A model generated the notes under the pieces. That model did not search any database and was not told where the DNA came from. It saw nothing but the letters and a program-made list of their open reading frames with translations. A DNA stretch of 64,000 bases from Paenibacillus sp. Soil766 (GTDB taxonomy: Bacteria; Bacillota; Bacilli; Paenibacillales; NBRC-103111): positions 62,001 to 126,000 of the forward strand of contig NZ_LMSJ01000019.1 of NCBI RefSeq assembly GCF_001428105.1, read 5' to 3'. Both the position numbers and the translations under genes were made by a program. Position 1 is the first letter of the stretch, and each line of letters begins with the position of its first letter. Positions 54,227 through 61,745 of this stretch are shown piece by piece.

Positions 54227-55555
54227 ATGGTTGAATTCTCTCAAGGTCCAGTAATGTGGCAAGTAGCAGCGGCGCTGCTTATTTTTGCAGCTGCTTACGT
54301 GTGTATATTGATTGAAAAATGGGATCGTATGTATACCGCGCTTGGTGGGGCTTGTTTGATGCTGATTCTAGGCATTGTACCGCTCCATAAAGCACTTACA
54401 ACTTACGCGAATTGGCCGATATTAATTTATCTCGTGAGCCTTTTTATTATCTCGAGCCTTTTTCAGAAAACAGGTATCATTTCGTTTGTCGTAAGTTCTA
54501 TTGTTCGAAAATATCGCATGCGGGCACTAACGCTAATTATTAGTCTTTCGCTGATAGCAGCGCTTATCTCTGCACTTATGGATAGTCTAATGGCTGTTGT
54601 TGTTATCGTTCCTTTCATCATTATAGCGTCTAGAAAAATGAGGTTATTGCCGGCTCCTTTTCTAATCTCGATGTTATTATCCGTACATATTGGCGGTGCA
54701 GCAACGATTATGGGAAATATACCTGGCCGTATGCTTGGAGCATCAGGGCATATATCGGCAGGAGATATGCTCATTAAGTTGGTTCCTCTGATCTGCTTGC
54801 TGTTAGCTGTCGTGTATCTCATTATGTGGTTGATCTATCGAAAGCGCTTGGTAGCGGCGGAGGCACATATGCGTGAGCTGCTTAGCATAAACCCAAGTTC
54901 CTATTTATCTACGAATAGAGAATTCGTCTTAGGAAGCAGCATTATTACAGGGGTAACCCTCATTGCGTTATGCCTTCATGGTGTACTAGCGTGGAGTCCA
55001 GCCTACATAGCAGCCTCAGGGGCCATTGCATTACTTGTAATGAATTACAAAGATATTCTTGAGGTCATTAGAAACAAGGATTTTGGCGCGGTATGGCATC
55101 AATTGAGAGAAACACAATGGCTCTTTTTCTTGGGACTCTTCATCATGGTAGGAGGCCTAACGTATGCAGGTTTTTCTAGTTTCATTGCAAATCGAGGGCT
55201 CGAGCTAAGCCAAGGGAGCATACCGTTTCTATCCATTTTATTGCTATGGCTGAATAGTTTCGGTACGGCGATGATGGATAATATCCCATTCATTGCAGCG
55301 ATGATTCCCATTGTTGATGGGATGGAGCAGCTCGTAGAGACGTCAATACAGCCGATGTGGTGGGCGTTGATCGTTGGAAGTGGGATTGGGAGTGGTGTTA
55401 CACTCGTGAGCTCAATCGCAAGCTTATACGCAGCATCTTTTACCTATCAGGATGGCGTGAAGTTAAAACAAAGTGAGTATGTGGTAGTTGCTGCCCCGAT
55501 TTGTTTCGTCTTGCTTTTGATTTCCACGTTATATTTCAAATTATTCTTGTTGTAA
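54227..55555 (+). CDS. ArsB/NhaD/SLC13-type ion permease family protein
   Basis: A 442-residue membrane protein with about 11-12 helices in two related halves. DNIPFIAAMIPIVDGM (about 353-368) and MDSLMAVVVIVPF (about 118-130) are the mirrored DN and DS helices, and GGAATIMGNIPGRMLGA and GSGIGSGVTLVSSIAS are the matching re-entrant loops. The loops differ from the GGNGTLIGxxAN consensus of arsenite or Na+/H+ members, so the substrate is unclear. No arsR or arsC is near. ATG with AAAGGAGTG upstream. Confidence 0.82.
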   Translation: MVEFSQGPVMWQVAAALLIFAAAYVCILIEKWDRMYTALGGACLMLILGIVPLHKALTTYANWPILIYLVSLFIISSLFQKTGIISFVVSSIVRKYRMRALTLIISLSLIAALISALMDSLMAVVVIVPFIIIASRKMRLLPAPFLISMLLSVHIGGAATIMGNIPGRMLGASGHISAGDMLIKLVPLICLLLAVVYLIMWLIYRKRLVAAEAHMRELLSINPSSYLSTNREFVLGSSIITGVTLIALCLHGVLAWSPAYIAASGAIALLVMNYKDILEVIRNKDFGAVWHQLRETQWLFFLGLFIMVGGLTYAGFSSFIANRGLELSQGSIPFLSILLLWLNSFGTAMMDNIPFIAAMIPIVDGMEQLVETSIQPMWWALIVGSGIGSGVTLVSSIASLYAASFTYQDGVKLKQSEYVVVAAPICFVLLLISTLYFKLFLL

Positions 55556-55659
55556 TTGCCAACAATTGAATATGTAATATCTGCATGATGAGGTGCGTAG
55601 GCGGTCAGAATACCAGAGAACTCCGAGAACAAGCTAGAGCTTAGATCAGGGAGGTTACG

Positions 55660-56346
55660 ATGGATATTCTGACCATTTTTTTGCGTACGGTGCTTATCTA
55701 TTTTGTTGTTTTTCTCATGCTTCGTATTATGGGGAAACGTGAAATTGGTAAGCTTTCGCTTTTCGATCTTGTCATTTCGATCATGATTGCGGAAATTGCC
55801 GTGTTCGTGCTTGAGGACGTGAAGAAGCCTCTTATGTCTGGCATTTTACCTATGGGGACTTTGGTGCTTATTCAAGTTGTCATTGCCTACATTACGTTAA
55901 AAAGTCGCACCATTCGTGTGCTTTTCGACGGTAAACCGAGTGTGCTCATCAATAAGGGTATGATCAATCGAAATGAAATGAAGAAGCATCGTTATAATCT
56001 GGACGATCTGATGCTGCAATTGAGACAAAATAAAATTATGAACGTGGCTGATGTGGAATTTGCGATTTTGGAACCTTCGGGAAAGTTAAGTGTAGTGGAG
56101 AAAGACAAAAATGACAAAGAGACAGAGACGGAAGTAACGAAATCAAATAACGCGATACGTTACGAAGGCTTGCCGCTGCCTCTTATTATGGATGGTAAAG
56201 TACAAGACGATAACTTAGAGAAAATCGGTCAAACGAGGTTTTGGTTGAAAAACCAGCTCCAAGAAAAAGGGGCACGGGATTTTAAAGAAATTTTCTACTG
56301 CTCGATTGATCATCGCGGCAGAATGTTTCTTGATCGTAAGAGGTGA
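55660..56346 (+). CDS. DUF421 (YetF/YrbG-like) membrane protein
   Basis: A 228-residue protein with three N-terminal helices (TIFLRTVLIYFVVFLMLRIMG, LFDLVISIMIAEIAV and the segment near 60-80). A soluble domain follows with GKPSVLINKGMINRNEMKKHRYNLDDLMLQLR (in pieces) and NVADVEFAILEPSGKLSVV. It corresponds to YrbG of B. subtilis by family and by place before spoVB. Role poorly known. GGGAGGTTACG precedes the ATG. Confidence 0.92.
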   Translation: MDILTIFLRTVLIYFVVFLMLRIMGKREIGKLSLFDLVISIMIAEIAVFVLEDVKKPLMSGILPMGTLVLIQVVIAYITLKSRTIRVLFDGKPSVLINKGMINRNEMKKHRYNLDDLMLQLRQNKIMNVADVEFAILEPSGKLSVVEKDKNDKETETEVTKSNNAIRYEGLPLPLIMDGKVQDDNLEKIGQTRFWLKNQLQEKGARDFKEIFYCSIDHRGRMFLDRKR

Positions 56347-56357
56347 GTCGCTGTGAG

Positions 56358-57923
56358 TTAACGGATTATTTTTTTGCCCATATTCATCACGCGACCGATA
56401 TCTTTAAGACTGATAAGTTTGAAAGCCGTGATGAAAAAGATATAGGAAAAGAACCCTAACAATAAGGAGGAGATGAATCTAATCCAAGTCGCGGACACCC
56501 AGGGCGTGTACATGATGAAATAACAAATAATACCTGAGAGAAGCATGGCCGCGCCAATTTTCCCGAAACTGCTGCCTTCCATACGGAATTTGAGTAGTCG
56601 AACGACACTATTCCAGTGCAGCAGGGTAACCAAAACGATATTCACATTTATAGCGAATACAGCGCCGTGTATGCCCATTTCAGGCTTGCTAGCTAACCAA
56701 TAGATTAAGAATAACTTAACCGTCGACCCAATTAGTGTGTTGATTAGAGCAGCTCCAGGCTTGTTTAAGGCTTGTAAAGCAGATTGCAGCGGAGCTTGAA
56801 AATAAATAAATATCGCGATCGGTGCCATCATCTTAAGCATGACACTAACGTCAGGTTGATTGTACAGATATTTACAAATCGGCTCGGCGAGTACAAACAT
56901 CAATACGGAGAAAGGAGCACCTGTCACTAAAGCAAGCTTTAAGGATTGATGCAAACGCATATGGATGGTTTTAAGGTCTTTGCGGGCGGCAGCTTCACTT
57001 AATGAGGGAATCAGCGAAACGGATAATGACATGGTAAGCGCACTTGGTAGAAGGATGATGGGAATGATCATGCCTTGTAAAGCCCCGTACTGTGCAGTGG
57101 CAAGTGATGTGGTAATTCCGGCGATCGCTAAGCTTTGAGCAATTAAGATCGACTCCAGTAAATAGGAACTAGCACCGATGAGTTTACTTCCTGTGATCGG
57201 GATTGAAATGCGTAAGATTCTGCGTAGATTAGAGAGTCGACCTGTTGTTTTATTCGTTCCGATGCGAGAAAGTGGAGAGTTGGATGAAGCCTTTTTATCC
57301 CATCTAAAATGGATAGCTAGTACTGCTAGTCCGCCAATTTCGCCTGCCAAGACGCCAATCATTGCACCTGCTGCTGCATATTCGACGCCATATGGGATCA
57401 TCATATACGAACAAACAAGAACCATAACAATACGAATCAATGTTTCCATAATTTGCGAGGTTGCTGTGGGAATCATATTTTGTCTGCCTTGAAAGTAACC
57501 GCGATATACCGCGGAGACGCCAATAATGGGGATCATGGGACTCATACATAGGAACGTGTAGTAAACGCGGGAATCTGTCAGTAAGTGAGACGTGATCCAA
57601 GAAGCTCCTACAAGGCAGATACCTGTAAAAATAATGCTAAGAGATATGGTGATTGCCAGGGATATTCTTAAAATGCTGCGAATCCGGGTTTCATTGTTTT
57701 CTGCCTCCGCTTCCGCAATCAGCTTGGCGATTGCAACGGGAATTCCTCCGGTAATGATAGTCAAAATAACGGACAGGAATGGCCAGCCCATTTGATAAAT
57801 ACCAATGCCTTCAGCCCCGATCACGCGTGGTAAAGTCATTCTAGGTATGAAGCCAAGTATGCGATTCAAAATACCTGCGGCGAGCAGGATCATTGTACCT
57901 CTAATAAACGACTGCTTGGTCAC
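56358..57923 (-). CDS. spoVB: stage V sporulation protein B, lipid/polysaccharide flippase family
   Basis: A MOP-superfamily (MATE/Wzx-like) transporter of 521 residues with about 14 helices. It begins VTKQSFIRGTMILLAAGILNR and contains ALNKPGAALINTLIGSTVK. SpoVB is needed for spore cortex synthesis, presumably by flipping a lipid-linked precursor. GTG 57923 follows GAAGAGGG by seven bases; ATG 57983 gives a longer frame without a site. The position between the DUF421 gene and comN matches B. subtilis. Confidence 0.9.
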   Translation of the reverse strand: MTKQSFIRGTMILLAAGILNRILGFIPRMTLPRVIGAEGIGIYQMGWPFLSVILTIITGGIPVAIAKLIAEAEAENNETRIRSILRISLAITISLSIIFTGICLVGASWITSHLLTDSRVYYTFLCMSPMIPIIGVSAVYRGYFQGRQNMIPTATSQIMETLIRIVMVLVCSYMMIPYGVEYAAAGAMIGVLAGEIGGLAVLAIHFRWDKKASSNSPLSRIGTNKTTGRLSNLRRILRISIPITGSKLIGASSYLLESILIAQSLAIAGITTSLATAQYGALQGMIIPIILLPSALTMSLSVSLIPSLSEAAARKDLKTIHMRLHQSLKLALVTGAPFSVLMFVLAEPICKYLYNQPDVSVMLKMMAPIAIFIYFQAPLQSALQALNKPGAALINTLIGSTVKLFLIYWLASKPEMGIHGAVFAINVNIVLVTLLHWNSVVRLLKFRMEGSSFGKIGAAMLLSGIICYFIMYTPWVSATWIRFISSLLLGFFSYIFFITAFKLISLKDIGRVMNMGKKIIR

Positions 57924-58091
57924 TGCCATACCCTCTTCCGATAATGTCATACCTATGACTATGCGCGAGCTGTCCAAGCTCATGCTAAGATTTTATGGAC
58001 AAGTGCGCATTTGGCAGGAAATTCCGGGGTAGCTATCGAATTGTATCAGATACAGGTAAATCGAATTGCCCTAGCTCATGCTTATGAAGTT

Positions 58092-58111
58092 AGTTTTGCT
58101 CCAGCAAAACT
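58092..58111 (+). promoter_or_regulatory. hairpin abutting the comN ribosome binding site
   Basis: AGTTTTGC (58092-58099), loop TCCA, GCAAAACT (58104-58111): a perfect eight-base stem three bases before AGGAGG (58115-58120). It resembles the element before safA at 42069-42086. Confidence 0.5.
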
Positions 58112-58127
58112 TTTAGGAGGATCCCCC

Positions 58128-58412
58128 ATGAATGACGCACAGGATAACGGAAGTGAAGAAGAGAATCCAGGTATGACGGATCAAGAACTGAACGAAATCA
58201 TCGAAAACTTATGTTTGAGCAAAGTTGAGGAATTTATTTTGCTTGGGTATGAGCACGTTACAGGTAAGGATATATGGGATTGTGTAAGCGATAAATACCG
58301 CAAAACAGGGTTGCCCTCTCTTCATCAAATCGTAAATGATATTCTATCCCTCAAATCTACTGCGTTTATGAACTGGATGACGATTAGTATGTATAGAGGA
58401 GCCCAATTCTAA
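58128..58412 (+). CDS. comN: ComN-like post-transcriptional regulator
   Basis: A 94-residue acidic protein. The core LSKVEEFILLGYEHVTGKD and LHQIVNDILSLKSTAFMNWMTI match the ComN/YrzD family, which in B. subtilis affects comE mRNA and competence. ATG 58128 has a strong AGGAGGATCCCCC; the longer frame to 58011 is not supported. Between spoVB and secDF, as in B. subtilis. Its stop lies inside a terminator hairpin. Confidence 0.88.
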   Translation: MNDAQDNGSEEENPGMTDQELNEIIENLCLSKVEEFILLGYEHVTGKDIWDCVSDKYRKTGLPSLHQIVNDILSLKSTAFMNWMTISMYRGAQF

Positions 58413-58429
58413 GAATGGGCTTATTTTTT
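58400..58429 (+). terminator. terminator overlapping the comN stop codon
   Basis: AGCCCA (58400-58405) pairs with TGGGCT (58416-58421), with an inner TTCT/AGAA stem, then TATTTTTTG. The stop codon is within the loop side. Confidence 0.75.
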
Positions 58430-58446
58430 GCGTGAAACGACTTAAA

Positions 58447-58475
58447 TTGACTCGTTTTTCAGACCTGAGTATAAT
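58447..58475 (+). promoter_or_regulatory. sigma-A promoter for secD-secF
   Basis: TTGACT (58447-58452) and TATAAT (58470-58475) with an exact 17-base spacer, 36 bases before the secD start. Confidence 0.75.
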
Positions 58476-58510
58476 AGGCATATTGAGTATTGAAGGGAGA
58501 CTAGCAACAG

Positions 58511-59746
58511 ATGCTGGATTGGAAAAGAATTTCGTTCTTTTTTCTAACGGTTGTCATTGTTCTTGGTGCAATCGGAGCAACGAGCCCTAGATTAGTAGAA
58601 CGTATTAAGCTTGGATTGGATTTAAAAGGCGGATTTGAAATATTATACACCGCAGAGCCGCTTACGGCTGGACAACCCCTAACGAAGGAAACGCTTACGG
58701 AAGCTGCACAAAGTCTTGCTAAACGTGCGGATTCACTTGGTGTTGCTGAGCCTGAGGTGTATCCAGAAGGATCAGATCGTATCCGTGTTCGTCTTGCAGG
58801 TGTTGAGAACGAAGAAGAAGTTCGTACGCTGATGTCCAAGCCTTCCGTACTTACATTCAGAGGACCTGATGGAACGGTTTACATGAATGGAACTGATTTC
58901 GTTGAGAATGCAGCGAAATTAAGCTATGACCCGAATACGAAGCAACCGATCGTTGAGATCAAAATGAAGAGCCGAGAGAAATTCAAAGAAGTAACGACGA
59001 AGCTGGTCGGCAGCACGTTGTCTATTTATTTGGACGATGTCGTGCAGTCCACGGCGTCGGTCAATTTCCCAATTGACAGTGACTCTGCGATCATTACACA
59101 AACGAACGTTGCTGAAGCTACTAAAGTAGCGAAGATGATTAATTTGGGCGCTATGCCACTTAAATTAACAGAGAAATACATACAACGTGTCGATGCTACA
59201 TTAGGCAAAGCTTCCTTGCATGAGACAGCAAGAGCAGGGTTAATCGCTTCGATCTTAATTTTCTTGTTCATGGTGCTGTACTATCGTGTTCCAGGTCTAG
59301 TAGCGGCTTTCACTTTGATTACGTATGTTTGGGTATTACTCGCGATATTCGACTTTATGAATGCCACGTTGACGCTGCCTGGTATTGCTGCCCTTGTCTT
59401 AGGTGCAGGGATGGCCGTCGATGCGAACATTATCACATACGAAAGAATTCGCGAAGAAATTCGTGCAGGCAAGAGTATCCTTTCCTCCTTGAAAGCAGGG
59501 ACGAAGCATTCCTTCCGTACGATTATGGATGCGAACGTAACGAATTTAATCGCGGGAATCGTATTGTATTATGTAGGTAACGGTGCGATTCGCGGATTCG
59601 CAGTTATTACGATGATGAGCATTATTATCAGTATCATAACGAACGTTTTGTTCTCCAGATGGCTGCTACATCTTATAATCCGGGGTAATTTGCTGAAAAA
59701 GCCAAGTTATTTCGGTGTGAAGGAGGCAGACATCCGTGGACTCTAA
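58511..59746 (+). CDS. secD: protein translocase subunit SecD
   Basis: Proton-driven Sec accessory protein. Length 411 residues with an N-terminal helix, the conserved D1 motif RIKLGLDLKGGFEIL (about 32-46), a P1 periplasmic-type domain (about 60-220), and a C-terminal membrane block with ALVLGAGMAVDANIITYERIREEIRAG in pieces (D4 motif). B. subtilis has a fused SecDF; here they are separate genes. The end overlaps secF by 11 bases. Confidence 0.96.
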   Translation: MLDWKRISFFFLTVVIVLGAIGATSPRLVERIKLGLDLKGGFEILYTAEPLTAGQPLTKETLTEAAQSLAKRADSLGVAEPEVYPEGSDRIRVRLAGVENEEEVRTLMSKPSVLTFRGPDGTVYMNGTDFVENAAKLSYDPNTKQPIVEIKMKSREKFKEVTTKLVGSTLSIYLDDVVQSTASVNFPIDSDSAIITQTNVAEATKVAKMINLGAMPLKLTEKYIQRVDATLGKASLHETARAGLIASILIFLFMVLYYRVPGLVAAFTLITYVWVLLAIFDFMNATLTLPGIAALVLGAGMAVDANIITYERIREEIRAGKSILSSLKAGTKHSFRTIMDANVTNLIAGIVLYYVGNGAIRGFAVITMMSIIISIITNVLFSRWLLHLIIRGNLLKKPSYFGVKEADIRGL

Positions 59747-60662
59747 GCAAAAGTATGATTTTGTAAAAAATCGCAATAAATTTTTCATCATATCGGCTGC
59801 AGTTCTTATCATCGGGTTAGTTGTTATGTTAACCTCAGGTATGAATTTCGGTGTCGATTTCAAAGCAGGAACGAATATCGATCTTGTTGTCGGTAAACAG
59901 ATGGATAGTGCGAAGGTTGAGGAGATTTTACATGGCTTGAACACCAGCGGTGATGTGAAGTCGAAATATGCGGATCCTACAATTGGCGGAAATAATAGTG
60001 ACCGTGTGTCTATCCGTTTCGATGACGTGCTGGACGATGCGACGGTGAACAAAATTCAGACAGCATTTGCAACTGCGTATAGCGCTGAAGTTTCCAAGGA
60101 AATTAACACCGTGGATCCACAGCTTGCAAAAGAATTGTTGATGAAAGCTGTTTATGCCGTTGCGATTTCAAGCGTACTCATTTGTTTGTACGTCAGTATC
60201 CGTTTTGAATGGCGATTTGCTTTGGCTGCGATTATCGCGATTCTGCACGATGCGTTCATTGTTATCGCGATGTTTGCCATTTTCCGTATGGAAGTGAACC
60301 TTCCGTTCTTGGCGGCTGTGTTGACCACGATCGGTTACTCCATTAATGACAAGATCGTAATCTTTGACCGTATTCGTGAGAATCTGCGTTTCGCTAAACT
60401 GAAGACAGATGCCGATTTAGTTGCACTCGTTAACGACAGTATCTGGCAAACGATGGCACGTAACATCAATACCGTACTCGTCGTGTTAATTGCTGCAGGC
60501 TGTTTGTACTTGTTCGGAAGCGAGTCCATTAAGTTGTTTGCTTTGGCCAAGTTAATTGGTTTGACGAGCGGTGCTTACTCTTCCATCTTCATCGCATGTT
60601 CCTTATGGTATTTGTTCAAAAGAAATTCGTTAACGCGTTCTAAAAAGAAAGCTGCAGCGTAA
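59736..60662 (+). CDS. secF: protein translocase subunit SecF
   Basis: Partner of SecD, 308 residues. GVDFKAGTNIDLVVG (about 42-56) is the D1 motif, and IGYSINDKIVIFDRIRENLRF (about 200-220, in pieces) is the D4/D5 motif. Six helices are visible. GTG start with AAGGAGG ten bases upstream inside secD, so translation is coupled. Confidence 0.96.
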   Translation: MDSKQKYDFVKNRNKFFIISAAVLIIGLVVMLTSGMNFGVDFKAGTNIDLVVGKQMDSAKVEEILHGLNTSGDVKSKYADPTIGGNNSDRVSIRFDDVLDDATVNKIQTAFATAYSAEVSKEINTVDPQLAKELLMKAVYAVAISSVLICLYVSIRFEWRFALAAIIAILHDAFIVIAMFAIFRMEVNLPFLAAVLTTIGYSINDKIVIFDRIRENLRFAKLKTDADLVALVNDSIWQTMARNINTVLVVLIAAGCLYLFGSESIKLFALAKLIGLTSGAYSSIFIACSLWYLFKRNSLTRSKKKAAA

Positions 60663-60677
60663 TAACCATAATAACCG

Positions 60678-60705
60678 GCCGCGTGAAATGTTGCGCGGCC
60701 TTTGT
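60678..60705 (+). terminator. GC-rich hairpin after secF
   Basis: GGCCGCG (60678-60684) pairs perfectly with CGCGGCC (60695-60701). The T-tract is only three bases, so termination may be partial. Confidence 0.55.
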
Positions 60706-60728
60706 ATCCGTTCGGGGGGAATGTCCAC

Positions 60729-61679
60729 GTGAATGATGAGGGTTTTCGTAAGACAGAATACGCGCTTTGGTCAGCTATACTCGTGCTAACCGTGTTGGCT
60801 TGTCTGTTGGGGATAGTTGGCTTTGGAGCGCATAGTAATTCTCTAATCGCTGCTGCGGCGCAGTCGGTCGCAGGAATTTGTGTAGTAGCTGCTGCCATTA
60901 CTAGAGTAAGGACGATGAGGGTGCAGCTTGCTGGTGCTTCTTTCCGGGGGTTGGAGCCGCAAATATCAGTAGGTTCTCTTCTATTCATTGTCTTGATTTT
61001 ATTGATTGGTGCTGAATTAGGTGTTATTGCGGTTAAATCCTTGATAAATCAGGTCGAATATGTTGCCACTACGATGACCTTCGCTGTTCTCGTTATTTCG
61101 CTGATTGCGAAGGAAGGGATGTTCCGCTACTTAAGTAAGCTGGGCAAACAACTAGGGACCGAGGAATTTATTGCCAATGCACGAAGACGCCGTTCCGATA
61201 TATACTCATCTTTTGTGGTCATTGTAGGCATTCTCTCGACGATGCTGGCTCAAGCGATCGGATCTAATTCATTTACTTATGTAGACACATTTGCTGGACT
61301 CATCGTTGCACTTTTTATATGTAAAATGGGATTCTCGTTAATCAGCAAAACCATATCTGCACCAACAGAAAAAGTTCTTCACCAGGAAGAGGCAGCTGAT
61401 TATGTTAAAGCTGTTCAAAAAATTCATGGCGTTATTACGGTTGATGATTTGAATGCAAGGGAACATAGGCATTACGTTGTTATCGAAATGACGATCAGTG
61501 TGAATCCTAGGCTCTCAGTTTGGGAAGGGCATGAGGTGTCTAAGAAGATTAAACAGCAGTTGATGAAGCAGTATCATCATGTATCACATGTATACATCCA
61601 TGTGAATCCTTATGATGCAGGATATCCCTATAAACAGGCAGATGTGGAAGCAAGTGAGCTACCGTCTGTTTTACACTAA
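60729..61679 (+). CDS. cation diffusion facilitator-like protein with degenerate metal site
   Basis: A 316-residue protein with the CDF layout: five or six helices and a C-terminal cytoplasmic domain (about 225-305, ITVDDLNAREHRHYVVIEMTIS and VSHVYIHVNP). The helix-2 motif, usually DxxxD after SLLA, reads SLIAAAAQSVAG. The helix-5 motif, usually HHRSD, reads RRRRSD. Three of the four transport-site ligands (D45, D49, H153, D157 in E. coli YiiP) thus appear lost. It may transport another ion or not transport. GTG 60729 follows GGGGGGA. Confidence 0.82.
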   Translation: MNDEGFRKTEYALWSAILVLTVLACLLGIVGFGAHSNSLIAAAAQSVAGICVVAAAITRVRTMRVQLAGASFRGLEPQISVGSLLFIVLILLIGAELGVIAVKSLINQVEYVATTMTFAVLVISLIAKEGMFRYLSKLGKQLGTEEFIANARRRRSDIYSSFVVIVGILSTMLAQAIGSNSFTYVDTFAGLIVALFICKMGFSLISKTISAPTEKVLHQEEAADYVKAVQKIHGVITVDDLNAREHRHYVVIEMTISVNPRLSVWEGHEVSKKIKQQLMKQYHHVSHVYIHVNPYDAGYPYKQADVEASELPSVLH

Positions 61680-61745
61680 ATCATTGTTTTCAAAGATTAC
61701 GTACCATGAGATGTTCATAGGAAAACACCAAGGAGGAGCCACCAA

